Source: an uncultured Planctomycetia bacterium (GTDB lineage Bacteria > Planctomycetota > Phycisphaerae > Phycisphaerales > SM1A02). From it: a DNA stretch of 64,000 bases. The stretch spans positions 1 to 64,000 of the forward strand of contig CALMPF010000003.1 in the NCBI GenBank assembly GCA_937871505.1. The letters run 5' to 3'. The translations under genes were made by a program, and so were the position numbers. Shown here piece by piece: positions 1 through 8,628 of this stretch (the first letter of the stretch is position 1; every line of letters begins with the position of its first letter). The notes under the pieces are model-generated. The model had not been told where the DNA came from, searched no databases, and worked only from the letters and a program-made list of their open reading frames with translations.

Positions 1-195
1 CGAGCGTCGCGGCACCTGCGTGCGCGCAGGACGGCGATGCGAGCGTCGCGGCACCTGCGTGCGCGCAGGACGGCGATGCGAGCGTCGCGGCACCCGCGGG
101 CGCGCAGGACGGCGATGCGAGCGTCGCGGCACCTGCGGGCGCGCACGAAGGCGATGCGAGCGTCGCGGCACTTGCGGGCGCGCACGACGGCGCTG
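1..195. repeat. 39-bp tandem repeat, five units
   Basis: A 39-bp unit (13 codons) is repeated five times and becomes more diverged to the right. Units begin near 1, 40, 79, 118 and 157, and the array runs off the left edge. All three plus frames stay open across it. The third frame gives an Ala-rich peptide (SVAAPACAQDGDA per unit) and stays open to 656. It may be the low-complexity end of a gene starting upstream, but no frame is clearly coding. From 196 to 358 I see nothing else. Confidence 0.85.
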
Positions 196-358
196 CGAGC
201 CTCGCGGTACCGGGGCGCAGCCGGAGAGGCGACGGGAGCTCCCGTGCTGAGACCTCGCGACCGCGATCACCGCGAGCGCGCCGGCGATGGCGGGTGACCG
301 TCTCGCGGGTGACCGTCTCGATGGAACCGACCGGCGCCGAATCGCACGCGTCGCTACG

Positions 359-826
359 ATGCCGTCATCGATGCAGGGGTCGCTGGTGCGGATCATCCTC
401 GCGTTGCTCGTCGGCGTCTGGTCGCCCCTGTGCTGCTGCCAGGCGATGGCGCTCGTGGGCCGCGCATGCGAGCGTGGCGCGTTGCGGGGAGCGGAAGCTG
501 CCGGGTGCTGTTCCCGGTGCGCCGCGGACGACGGGGTTCCAGCGTCGCAGGACGACGCGGCGCCGACGCGGCCGGCGGACCAGCTCCCCGGGGGATGCGA
601 TTCCTGTCCTGCGTGTCTTGGGGCGATCGGCATCGCCGTCAAGCTCGAATCCCTGACGATGATCCCCGACGCGGGGAGCGATGAGCGGGCGTCGGTGGAC
701 CCGCGGCCTTCGCCACGTCAGCGGATCCGGCGCGACGATGCTGGGAGTCTCAGCGGACCGAGGCCATCGCAGAGCCTGAGGGCCAATCGTCCGGCCCTCC
801 GCTGGCACTGCACCCTGATCGTGTAG
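359..826 (+). CDS. Cys-rich secreted protein of unknown function
   Basis: A 155-aa protein. The first 30 residues look like a signal peptide or membrane anchor (MPSSMQGSLVRIILALLVGV), ending in a triple Cys at 25-27. More Cys follow at 37, 50, 51, 54, 80, 83, 86 and 151, including CCSRC and CDSCPAC, and the chain ends in CTLIV. The spacing suggests metal binding or disulfides outside the cytoplasm. It lies about 500 bp before the ABC export locus on the same strand, so a link with that locus is possible but not shown. ATG 371 is an alternative start. I know no named family for it. Confidence 0.5.
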   Translation: MPSSMQGSLVRIILALLVGVWSPLCCCQAMALVGRACERGALRGAEAAGCCSRCAADDGVPASQDDAAPTRPADQLPGGCDSCPACLGAIGIAVKLESLTMIPDAGSDERASVDPRPSPRQRIRRDDAGSLSGPRPSQSLRANRPALRWHCTLIV

Positions 827-1347
827 CAAGCGGGGAACGTGCAGCCGGCAGGGATCGCGGAACGAGCGGGCGGCGCCGAGGGGCTGTTCGGCGTCCAACG
901 ACCGAGTCTCGATCAGGGATCGATCGAGGATGGATCCAGGCTGGTTCGACCGGAGCGACGGCGCTCGCACGCAGGTCGGCGGAGGGGGTCGCTCTCGCCA
1001 GCCGCTATCTTCCGCCGACTCCGACTCTGCCGCCCTCCTGTCGCGGTCCTGGCGCCGTACTGGTCCAGTCCTGCCGCACGCCGGTCGCCGCTCGGCCGCG
1101 CCCTGACGGCCGCCGCGCGGAGGAGGAGTCGCGGCGGTGCACGCCGTGCGGCTTGCCGATGCCCGATGCGAGCGAGCGGGCTCGCCGAGACTCGTCCGCA
1201 CCGGGCTGCGGCGACTCTGCCGGAGCGGGGCGCTCTTGAGGCCGTGTCGATGCGACTGACCGAAGCGACTCGTTCCTCGTGCAGCGCGGCTGCATCGGCG
1301 GAGGCGCACCCACGATGGCGAGGTCAGTCATGAAGGAGGAGCGCTCG
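827..1347. other. Intergenic region upstream of the export locus
   Basis: This 521-bp stretch holds no ORF with convincing protein character; the open frames look like high-GC shadows. The only clear signal is the ribosome binding site at its right end. The promoter of the HlyD-ABC genes probably lies here, but I could not place one. Confidence 0.5.
1333..1340 (+). promoter_or_regulatory. Ribosome binding site deciding the adaptor start
   Basis: AAGGAGGA lies 7 nt before ATG 1348. It selects that ATG over the upstream in-frame ATG at 1330, which overlaps the site. Confidence 0.8.
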
Positions 1348-2955
1348 ATGACCGTACCTTCCGACGCCCCCGACCTGCGGGCGCTTGCGCGCAGGGAGCG
1401 CGCGACGGATGCCGCCCGCATCCCGAGATCGAACTTGATCGACGGGCTCGCGACCGTCCCCCGCCCTGCGCGCCGCTGGACGACGCGGCTTCTGCTCCCT
1501 TCGGCGGTCGTCCTGACGACGTTCGGGATCATTGCATACGCCGCGCGCGACGCGCTCCGGCCGCGGCTCGAGGTGCACGTCGCCGCCGCCATCCCGACCG
1601 GATCGACGTGGTCCGAGCCGTCGCCGGCGGGATCGCTCTCCGCCGGCGGCGCCGGCGCCGGCGACGCGGATGGCGCGGTCGCTCCGAGGGGCGCGACCGC
1701 GCCTGACGGCGCGCCCGTGACGGGGCCGGTTCTGTTCCAGGCGCCCGGCTGGGTCGAACCGGCGCCGTTCGCCATCGGAGTTCCCGCGCTGGCCGAGGGC
1801 GTTGTCCGGGAGATCCTCGCGCTCGAGGGGGACAGGATCGAGGCCGGAGCCCTCGTCGCGCGGCTGATCGATGACGAGGCGCTGCTGGCGCTCCGCGGCG
1901 CGGAGGCGGCGTTCGAGGAACGACGATGCGACCTCGGGGTGGCGCGGGCGGCGCTCGCGACGGCCGAGTCCCGAGTCGCTGTCGAGCGGATCGCGGCGGA
2001 GGAGCTGCGCGACGAGGTCACCCGCAAGCGCGACTTCGTCGCCGGCGGTGCGGTGAGCGAGGCAGAGTTCCGGAAGCTGGAGATCCGGCTCGCAGGTCAG
2101 GAGGCCAGGGTCGTCACCGCAGAGGCCGTCGTCGACGAAGCGCGAGCGGCGCTGGCGCTGGCCGACTCGCGTCTCGGGAGCGCGCGGGTCGCCCGCGACG
2201 AGGCGCGGCTGCGCCTGGAGCGGATGGAGGTTCGGTCGCCGGCGGCAGGCGTGGTGCTCTCGCGCCTCGTGGAGCCCGGGGCCCGGGTCGGGTCGCGCGG
2301 CGATGCCGACGAGCGCTTCGCGCACTCCATGCCGTCCGGCGGAGTCGTTCGCATCTACGACCCCGAGAAGCTCCAGGTGCGCGTCGACGTGCCGCTGGCA
2401 GACTCCGCCAGGATCGCGCCGGGAACCCGCGCGGCAGTCACGGTCGAGGCTCTCCCGGAGGAGACCTTCACGGGAGTCGTCACCCGCGTCGTTCCCGAGG
2501 CGAGCATCCAGCGGAACACGCTCCAGTTCAAGGTGCTCCTCGATCGACCCTCGCCGCTGCTGAAGCCCGAGATGCTCGCGCGCGTGCGGTTTCACGCGGA
2601 GAGCGGCGCGTCGATGCCGGCGGAGGGCCGAGCGGGACGCGCCGCCGCTGGTGGTCCGCTGCTGCTGGTCCCGATGTCGGCGATCGTGCCGCGAGGCGAC
2701 TCCGGCGGGCATGCGTGGGTGGTGGATCGAGCGGGCGATACGCCGGTCGCGCGTCTCCGCGAGGTCGGGACTGCGCCCTCGGGCGTCGATGGATACGTCG
2801 GTGTGACGAGAGGTCTGCGAATCACCGATCGAGTCGTGCTCGAGGGCCCGAACGGCGCCCGGCTCCGGGATGGAGCCCGCTTGAGGATTCTCGGCGAAGG
2901 TGACGGGACCGCGGCGGCGACGAACGACCGGGTCGACCCGGGAGCGCGACGATGA
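1348..2955 (+). CDS. HlyD/MFP-family periplasmic adaptor of an ABC exporter
   Basis: A 535-aa membrane-fusion protein. A cytoplasmic N-terminus leads to one membrane segment at about residues 47-66 (LLLPSAVVLTTFGIIAYAA). Next come a lipoyl-like half motif, a long Ala/Glu/Arg-rich coiled coil, the second half motif (VRSPAAGVVLSRLVEPGARV), and beta-barrel and membrane-proximal domains. Such adaptors link an inner-membrane transporter to the periplasm or outer membrane. It overlaps the ATPase gene by ATGA (2952), so the genes are very likely co-translated. A Gly/Ala-rich stretch near residues 85-115 is unusual. The substrate cannot be read from sequence. Confidence 0.88.
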   Translation: MTVPSDAPDLRALARRERATDAARIPRSNLIDGLATVPRPARRWTTRLLLPSAVVLTTFGIIAYAARDALRPRLEVHVAAAIPTGSTWSEPSPAGSLSAGGAGAGDADGAVAPRGATAPDGAPVTGPVLFQAPGWVEPAPFAIGVPALAEGVVREILALEGDRIEAGALVARLIDDEALLALRGAEAAFEERRCDLGVARAALATAESRVAVERIAAEELRDEVTRKRDFVAGGAVSEAEFRKLEIRLAGQEARVVTAEAVVDEARAALALADSRLGSARVARDEARLRLERMEVRSPAAGVVLSRLVEPGARVGSRGDADERFAHSMPSGGVVRIYDPEKLQVRVDVPLADSARIAPGTRAAVTVEALPEETFTGVVTRVVPEASIQRNTLQFKVLLDRPSPLLKPEMLARVRFHAESGASMPAEGRAGRAAAGGPLLLVPMSAIVPRGDSGGHAWVVDRAGDTPVARLREVGTAPSGVDGYVGVTRGLRITDRVVLEGPNGARLRDGARLRILGEGDGTAAATNDRVDPGARR

Positions 2956-3755
2956 GCGATTCGATCCGAGCTCCGGTCAGCGGCGCCCGGTCGGCGATCG
3001 ACGGTGCGCCGCTGATCCGCTGCCGCGGCCTGACGAAGTCGTTCCGCAAGGGCGATCGCGTCATCTCGCCGCTCCAGGCGCTTGACCTCGAGGTCCGGAG
3101 CGGGGAGTTCCTCGCGCTGCGGGGTCCATCCGGCAGCGGAAAGACGACGTTGCTCAATCTGATCGCGGGAATCGACCGACCCAGCGGCGGCGAGCTGGTC
3201 GTGGGGGAGGTCGATCTTCTCGCCCTGTCGCGGGCGCGGCTGGCGGACTGGCGCAGCGTTCATCTGGGGTACGTCTTCCAGCTCTACAACCTGGTTCCGG
3301 TGCTGACGGCCTACGAGAACGTCGAGCTTCCGCTGCTGCTTCATCGGCTCTCCGCGCGGGAGCGGCATCGGAAGGTCGAGGCTGCGCTGCGGCTCGTCGG
3401 GATCGCACACCGCCATGATCACTTTCCCCGGCAGCTCTCGGGCGGAGAGGAGCAGCGGGTCGCCATCGCGCGGGCGATCGTCGCGGATCCGACGATCATC
3501 GTCGGCGACGAGCCGACCGGCGACCTCGACCACGAGTCGGCGACGGCCATCATGGAACTGCTCAGGCGGCTCTGCGACGAGCTTCGCAAGACCCTCATCG
3601 TCGTCACGCACGACGCCCGAAGCGCCGCGTACGCGGACCGGATCCTCCATCTCGAGAAGGGACGGCTCGTCGATCCCGCCGAGCTCGCCGGGGGCGGCGA
3701 AGGGGCGGAGGACCGAGCGCGGGCGGCCGCGGGAGCCCGGGGGTCGCCGCCATGA
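2952..3755 (+). CDS. ABC transporter ATP-binding protein, LolD/MacB type
   Basis: A 267-aa nucleotide-binding subunit. It has Walker A GPSGSGKTT, a Q-loop (VFQLYN), signature LSGGEEQRVAIARAI, Walker B IIVGDEPTGDLD and the switch His (VVTHD). The Q-loop and GDEPTGDLD are typical of the LolD/MacB/FtsE group, which drives FtsX-type permeases (lipoprotein sorting, macrolide or peptide efflux) rather than classical import. It overlaps the adaptor before it and the permease after it by ATGA, implying one transcript and a complex with the two permeases. The last 25 residues are a low-complexity Gly/Ala/Arg tail. Confidence 0.93.
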   Translation: MSDSIRAPVSGARSAIDGAPLIRCRGLTKSFRKGDRVISPLQALDLEVRSGEFLALRGPSGSGKTTLLNLIAGIDRPSGGELVVGEVDLLALSRARLADWRSVHLGYVFQLYNLVPVLTAYENVELPLLLHRLSARERHRKVEAALRLVGIAHRHDHFPRQLSGGEEQRVAIARAIVADPTIIVGDEPTGDLDHESATAIMELLRRLCDELRKTLIVVTHDARSAAYADRILHLEKGRLVDPAELAGGGEGAEDRARAAAGARGSPP

Positions 3756-4927
3756 TCGCGCCGAGGTACATGCCGCTGATCGCGAAGCAGCTCTGGCGGC
3801 ACCGGCTGCGCAGCGCCCTCGTGCTCGCGGGGGTGGCCATCGCGATGTTCCTCTTCGTCGCCGTTCAGGCGCTTCAGGAGGGGGTTCGGAGGGCGACGCA
3901 GGCGGTGGCGGAGGACACGACGCTGGTCGTCTATCGCGCCAATCGCTTCTGTCCCGCGACCAGCCGGCTCCCGCAGAGCTATCGAGCGCGCATCGTGCGG
4001 ATCCCGGGAGTGGCCGCGGCCGTGCCCGTGAAGGTCGCCGTCAGCAACTGCCGCGCCGCGCTGGATGTGATCACGTTCCGCGGCGTTCCAAGGGAGGACG
4101 TCGTGGCCGAGCATGGCGGCCTCGCCGCTTCGTGGCGAGTCCTCGAGGGATCGATCGGCGACTGGGAGCGCCGCTCCGACGCGGCCCTCGTCGGCGAGGC
4201 GCTCGCAGCGCGGCGGCGCCTGCGGGTGGGGGACTCGTTCGACTCCTCCGGCGTGACCGTGACGGTCGCGGGGATCATCCGCTCGCGCGAAGCGCAGGAC
4301 GACAACGTCGCGTACGTCCACCTGGAGTTCCTCCAGCAGGCGACCGCAGCGCGCACGGTCGAGGGCGGACTCGGCGTCGTCACGCAGTTTCTCGTCCGCG
4401 TCGCGGAACCGGCGCTGCTCTCGGCGGTGGCGGATGCGATCGACGAGGAGTTCCGCAGCGACGCGGAGCCGACGACGACTCGCCCGGAGCGCGCCTTCGT
4501 GGCCCAGGCGGGAGCCGACATCGTCGAGATCGTCACGTTCACCCGGTGGGTCGGCTGGGGCGCTCTCGTCGCCGTGCTCGCGCTGGTCGGCAACGCGATC
4601 GTGCTCGGGGTGCAGGACCGCATCCGCGAGCACGCCGTCCTCCAGACGCTCGGATTCCGCTCCAGCCTCGTGACCCGCCTCGTGATCGGCGAGGGCATCC
4701 TGATCGCTGCCGTCGGAGGCGCCGTGGGCACGGGTGCGGCCCTGCTTCTGGTGCATCTTGGGAACTTCAGCCTCTCGCAGGAGGGCGTCACGATCGGCGT
4801 CGCCGCGTCGTGGTCGCTCGTGGCGTGGGGCCTCGCCCTGTCGGCCGGCGCAGGCATCGTCGCGGCGGTCGTGCCTGCGTGGCGGGCCGGGCGCCGGGAG
4901 ATCGCGTCCTGCTTCCGCGCCGTCTGA
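3752..4927 (+). CDS. FtsX-like ABC permease, first of two
   Basis: A 391-aa permease of the MacB/LolC/FtsX fold. The N-terminal membrane helix (LRSALVLAGVAIAMFLFVAV) is followed by a MacB-PCD-like periplasmic domain of about 240 residues and three C-terminal helices. Helix 2 holds the family motif in the form REHAVLQTLGFRSSLV, and the end reads AWRAGRREIASCF. It probably pairs with the permease encoded just downstream in a heterodimer powered by the preceding ATPase. Two Cys in the periplasmic domain (near CPATS and NCRAA) could form a disulfide. Confidence 0.88.
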   Translation: MIAPRYMPLIAKQLWRHRLRSALVLAGVAIAMFLFVAVQALQEGVRRATQAVAEDTTLVVYRANRFCPATSRLPQSYRARIVRIPGVAAAVPVKVAVSNCRAALDVITFRGVPREDVVAEHGGLAASWRVLEGSIGDWERRSDAALVGEALAARRRLRVGDSFDSSGVTVTVAGIIRSREAQDDNVAYVHLEFLQQATAARTVEGGLGVVTQFLVRVAEPALLSAVADAIDEEFRSDAEPTTTRPERAFVAQAGADIVEIVTFTRWVGWGALVAVLALVGNAIVLGVQDRIREHAVLQTLGFRSSLVTRLVIGEGILIAAVGGAVGTGAALLLVHLGNFSLSQEGVTIGVAASWSLVAWGLALSAGAGIVAAVVPAWRAGRREIASCFRAV

Positions 4928-4938
4928 AAGTGACTCCG

Positions 4939-6138
4939 ATGCGACTGCTCCCGATTGAATACGCCATCCGGAACCTCGGTCGAACGCCTTCACGGCTCGT
5001 GCTCTCGATCGTCGGCGCCGCGCTCGTCGTCCTGCTCCTGCTCGTCGCCGTCGGCTTCGTCCGGGGCATGGACAGGGCGCTCCGGATGGCCGGCGGCGCC
5101 GAAAACGTCATCCTGCTCGGCGCCGGCAGCGAGGAGAGCGTGGAGCGATCGGAGATCGCGTCGGCGACGCCCGGGGTGCTTGCGGCGAGCGTCCCGGGCA
5201 TCCGCACCCGCGCCGGCGTGGCGTACATCTCGCCGCAGGTGCACGCGATGCTCCCCGCGCGGGTCGGTGCCGAGAGCCCGCCCGGCGCGTCGGCGCGTCA
5301 GGTGATGGTCAGGGGCGTCACGCCCGAGGCATCGCTCGTGCACGGATCGGTCGGGATCGTCGACGGCCGCTGGCCCAGGCCCGGCTTCGACGAGGTGCTG
5401 CTCGGACGGCGCTGCGCCACCGTGCTCGGCGTGCCGGAGAGATCCCTCGATGTCGGCGAATCGCTCGTGATGGACGGGCGCGCGTGGACGATCGCGGGGC
5501 GCTTCGCGGCGCCCGGCACGGTCTTCGAGGCGGAGGTGTGGATGCCGCTTGAGGATCTCAAGGCGGCGACGCGGCGGGACTCGATCTCCTGCATCATCGT
5601 GACGCTCGACCCATTCGACGAGTCCACGGGCGAGGGAGCCGAGCTCGACGACATCGCGGCCTTCGCGAAGATGCGGCCGGATCTCGAGCTTGTCGCGATG
5701 GCGGAGCAGGCGTATTACGGCAAGCTCGCGGACTTCTTCGCGCCGATCCGGATCGTCGCCTGGGTGACGGCTTCCCTGATCGCGCTTGGCGGGGTGATCG
5801 GCGGGCTCAACACGACCTATGCGGCATTCGCGACGCGCATCCGGGAGTTCGGAACGCTCCAGTGCATCGGGTACCGCAGGCCGGCGATCGCCCTCTCGAT
5901 GGTGCAGGAGTCAGCGCTGGCCGGAGCTGCGGGAGGGCTGCTTGCCTGCGGCGTCGGCGCACTCGTGCTGGACGGGCTCGCGGTGCGGTTCTCGATGGGC
6001 GCGTTCGGGCTGGTGATCGACGCGCCGGTGATCGGGATCGGACTGCTCTGCGGCCTCGTTCTGGGCGTCGTCGGCGCCCTGCCTCCGGCGGTGCGCTGCC
6101 TGCGCCCCCCGATCGCCTCCGCGCTCAAGGGGCACTGA
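4939..6138 (+). CDS. FtsX-like ABC permease, second of two
   Basis: A 399-aa permease with the same layout as its neighbour: N-terminal helix (LVLSIVGAALVVLLLLVAVGFV), a large periplasmic domain with the MacB-PCD pattern, and three C-terminal helices around REFGTLQCIGYRRPAI. It starts 11 bp after the first permease, at an ATG followed by RLLPIEYAIRNLGR, the usual start of this family. Adaptor, ATPase and two different permeases resemble the DevBCA/MacAB class. A hairpin overlaps its stop codon. Confidence 0.88.
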   Translation: MRLLPIEYAIRNLGRTPSRLVLSIVGAALVVLLLLVAVGFVRGMDRALRMAGGAENVILLGAGSEESVERSEIASATPGVLAASVPGIRTRAGVAYISPQVHAMLPARVGAESPPGASARQVMVRGVTPEASLVHGSVGIVDGRWPRPGFDEVLLGRRCATVLGVPERSLDVGESLVMDGRAWTIAGRFAAPGTVFEAEVWMPLEDLKAATRRDSISCIIVTLDPFDESTGEGAELDDIAAFAKMRPDLELVAMAEQAYYGKLADFFAPIRIVAWVTASLIALGGVIGGLNTTYAAFATRIREFGTLQCIGYRRPAIALSMVQESALAGAAGGLLACGVGALVLDGLAVRFSMGAFGLVIDAPVIGIGLLCGLVLGVVGALPPAVRCLRPPIASALKGH

Positions 6139-6155
6139 CGCTGAAGCGCCCCTTG
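6126..6155 (+). terminator. Hairpin at the end of the second permease gene
   Basis: CAAGGGGC (6126-6133) pairs perfectly with GCCCCTTG (6148-6155) around a 14-nt loop that contains the stop codon. TCTTCTG follows, a weak T-rich tail. It fits an intrinsic terminator or attenuator before the downstream secreted-protein gene. Confidence 0.55.
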
Positions 6156-6372
6156 TCTTCTGCGGCGGTCGCCCGAAGCGGCGTTGCAGTGCTCATTCCG
6201 GACCGGGAGCCTCCGGTCATACGCTGCCGGACCGATCTTGAACGATGGCGTGCGTTTCGGCCGATCCCGGCCAGTTCCACCCACTCGACCTTCACGGTCG
6301 ATTCCGAGCGTCGCAGCGCGATCGCGATCGACTCGGAGTTCGCGCAACGAAGCGCGGAAGGAGCGCAGAGCG

Positions 6373-7368
6373 ATGAAGTCCAGATGTGCGTGCGTGCGAG
6401 AGTTCCTGACAGCGGCGACTGCGGCGCTGGGCTTCAGCCTCGGCGCTGCGGAGGCGGCCGTCGCGTCGGGGTCGGAGGCCGGCGGGATCGCGGAAATCGA
6501 GTCGCTGCTTCGATCCGAGCTCCCGCCTGACGCGATGGAGATCGCCGCGGCGATGAAGCGCGCGAAGGTCGGCGAGACCATCACCCTCCGGGGCAACGTC
6601 GCGTGGTCCAGGGATGCCTTCGTCGCGAACCGGTCGCTCTTCACGCTCGTGGACGAGTCGACGAGCCTCGGATGCTGTCCGCGGTCGGCGGACCTGCCCG
6701 AGACCGCGTGCGCGATTCCCGCCGGCGGACGGGCGACGGTGCAGGTCGTCGACGCCCGCGGAAGGCCGCTGCGGACCGGTCTCGAAGGCCGCCATGGGCT
6801 CCGGCCGGGAGCCGAGGTCTTCGTCATCGGCACCGTCGAGGTGGCCAACGGCTCGACGGCGCTGGTGGTCACGGCCACAGCGTTGCATGTGCCGGCGGCC
6901 AGCCTTCCGGCGGCGCTCTTCCTCGCGGAGGCGCCGGAGGGGGCGCGGGATGTCGCGGAGTTCCGTCGTTCGGCGCGGCCCGCGGCGGGCGAGCGCGTCG
7001 TCCTGCGCGGGCGCATCGGCGGGAGCGCAGCGCCCTTCGTCGACGGCCGGGCCATGTTCACGATCGTGGGCAGCGAGATCGAGCCTTGCAGGGCGACGGC
7101 CGCCGGGCCGGCCGCTGAGCCCGCGACGGCGGCGCCGGACGGCGGCTGTGCCACCCCGTGGGACTTCTGCGGCACGGCGAAGGAGCGGCTTCGCCTCGGA
7201 AGCGCGACGATCAGGGTCGCGGACGGCGGAGGAGAGCCGCTCAGGACGGCGCTGAAGGGGCGCCGTGGCATGAAGGAGCTCTCCGAGGTCATCGTCGTCG
7301 GGACGGTCACGTCGCTGGAGGGCGGCGGCCTCCTCGTCGAGGCGACGGGTCTTCATGTCGCCGAGTGA
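6373..7368 (+). CDS. Secreted protein with two similar beta-barrel-like domains
   Basis: A 331-aa protein with a signal peptide (FLTAATAALGFSLGAAEAAVA). Two similar domains follow: the first has GETITLRGNVAW...FTLVDES...CC and ends AGAEVFVIGTVE-like; the second has GERVVLRGRIGG...FTIVGSEIEPC...CATPWDFCG...MKELSEVIVVGTV. The pattern strand-GRI-strand-VVGTV suggests OB-like barrels, each with a Cys pair. An AAGGAG site precedes ATG 6373. Position directly after the exporter suggests a partner of that system. I know this pattern only from uncharacterised planctomycete proteins. Confidence 0.65.
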   Translation: MKSRCACVREFLTAATAALGFSLGAAEAAVASGSEAGGIAEIESLLRSELPPDAMEIAAAMKRAKVGETITLRGNVAWSRDAFVANRSLFTLVDESTSLGCCPRSADLPETACAIPAGGRATVQVVDARGRPLRTGLEGRHGLRPGAEVFVIGTVEVANGSTALVVTATALHVPAASLPAALFLAEAPEGARDVAEFRRSARPAAGERVVLRGRIGGSAAPFVDGRAMFTIVGSEIEPCRATAAGPAAEPATAAPDGGCATPWDFCGTAKERLRLGSATIRVADGGGEPLRTALKGRRGMKELSEVIVVGTVTSLEGGGLLVEATGLHVAE

Positions 7369-7443
7369 GATGAGCTTCTCGACCGTCGCCGCGCGGCACG
7401 GTGCGGTTCGCGCCACCGACGACACCCTCTCCGCGATCGATCG

Positions 7444-8628
7444 TCAGCGTTCCACCGACGGCTCCTCGCCTCGATCTGCGTCCTCGAGCACCTCGGTCGG
7501 CGCGAGCCGATCGAGCAGGCGGAGCACGAAGCGCGCATCGATTCCGCGGTCCCGCCTCCAGAGCCGCGCGAGCACCGGGTCTTCCTCGAGCGCCGCGAAC
7601 ACCGTCAGGAGGTGCCCCGAGGCCTTCGCGGCACCGAGCGCCCGCGCGTCGTCGTCGCCCGCCTGTTCCGTCAGCGCGAGCATCGCGGCGACCAGCGCCT
7701 TCGACGCCTCCGCATCGCGGCGCTCCCGATCCGCGGCGATGGCCGCGAGCAGCAGCGCTCCGTCGTCGATGCGCCGGAGGTCGCCGAGCCCGAGGAGCTC
7801 CACGACCTCTTCGAGATCGGCGGCGATCCCCAGCGCAGCGCCGACGGCGACGGCGCTCGCGGCGCCGAGCCGCGCGGTCCGATCCCGGCAGGCATCGATC
7901 ACCAGCGCGCCGTCAGGGTCGTTCCGCAGCGCCGCGCGGCGCGGTGCATCGGTCGCGGCGGGCGCGCCCCCGTCGGGGAGGTCGGCGCTGAGGAGCGTCT
8001 CCGGAAAGAGGAACGCCTCGACGAGCCCGGCGGCTTGCTCCCGGTCGCCGAGAATCCCCTGAACGAACGCTCGCACGCCCGAACCCACCTTCTTCCGGAA
8101 GGGTTCGTCGGCGCCGGGAGAGACCCACGCCGTCAGGTGGTCGAGCTCGCCAAGTCGGGCATCCGGGGCCATGAAGAGGCGCGGTGCGCCGAGGGCGACG
8201 AGGGTTGAATCGCCGAGCCCGTCGCGGACCCACGCGACCACCGGGCGACCGCGGGAGTTGACTCCGCGCAGCGCGGCGACAAAGTCCCGGACGTCATTCA
8301 GACGGTTGAATCCGCGGTGAACGTCGGGTTCGATCGCCGTCGTCCGCCCGCCGGGGCCGTCGAGGCATCCCATGCTGCCGGAGGTCTCGATCTCGAGCAC
8401 CACCAGCGCCGGATCCGCCCGTTCGATGTCGCTGAGCACGCGCTCGCGAATCGACGCATCGACGACTTCGAGGAGGCAGCCCCGGATCGGGAGCACGTAC
8501 ACCGTCCGCCCGTTGCCGCCCTGCGGTGCGACCGCGGAGGGTGGGCGATCCGCCGCGACCGCGGCCGAAAGCGGCGTGCCGAGAGCGACTGCAAGTGCAA
8601 TCAAGGCGCTGGACCCGGAAGTGAGCAT
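7444..8628 (-). CDS. Divergent ClpP/NfeD-like secreted protein, probably inactive as a protease
   Basis: A 394-aa protein with a signal peptide. Residues 38-75 (VYVLPIRGCLLEVVDASIRERV...LVVLEIETSGS) match the start of the NfeD/SppA crotonase-like serine protease fold, and VRDGLGDSTLVALGAPRLFMAPDARLGE matches the region of the catalytic Ser and the substrate loop. Where NfeD proteins read SAGALIAL this one reads GDSTLVAL, so the usual Ser position is Gly; the neighbouring Ser may or may not replace it. The C-terminal half is helical and unrecognised. It faces the export locus convergently and diverges from hpnC. Confidence 0.6.
   Translation of the reverse strand: MLTSGSSALIALAVALGTPLSAAVAADRPPSAVAPQGGNGRTVYVLPIRGCLLEVVDASIRERVLSDIERADPALVVLEIETSGSMGCLDGPGGRTTAIEPDVHRGFNRLNDVRDFVAALRGVNSRGRPVVAWVRDGLGDSTLVALGAPRLFMAPDARLGELDHLTAWVSPGADEPFRKKVGSGVRAFVQGILGDREQAAGLVEAFLFPETLLSADLPDGGAPAATDAPRRAALRNDPDGALVIDACRDRTARLGAASAVAVGAALGIAADLEEVVELLGLGDLRRIDDGALLLAAIAADRERRDAEASKALVAAMLALTEQAGDDDARALGAAKASGHLLTVFAALEEDPVLARLWRRDRGIDARFVLRLLDRLAPTEVLEDADRGEEPSVER

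Noticed and set aside
365..1309. Long minus-strand frame (about 314 codons) opposite the Cys-rich gene
   Set aside because: Arg-rich composition without hydrophobic core or motif; a shadow caused by high GC.
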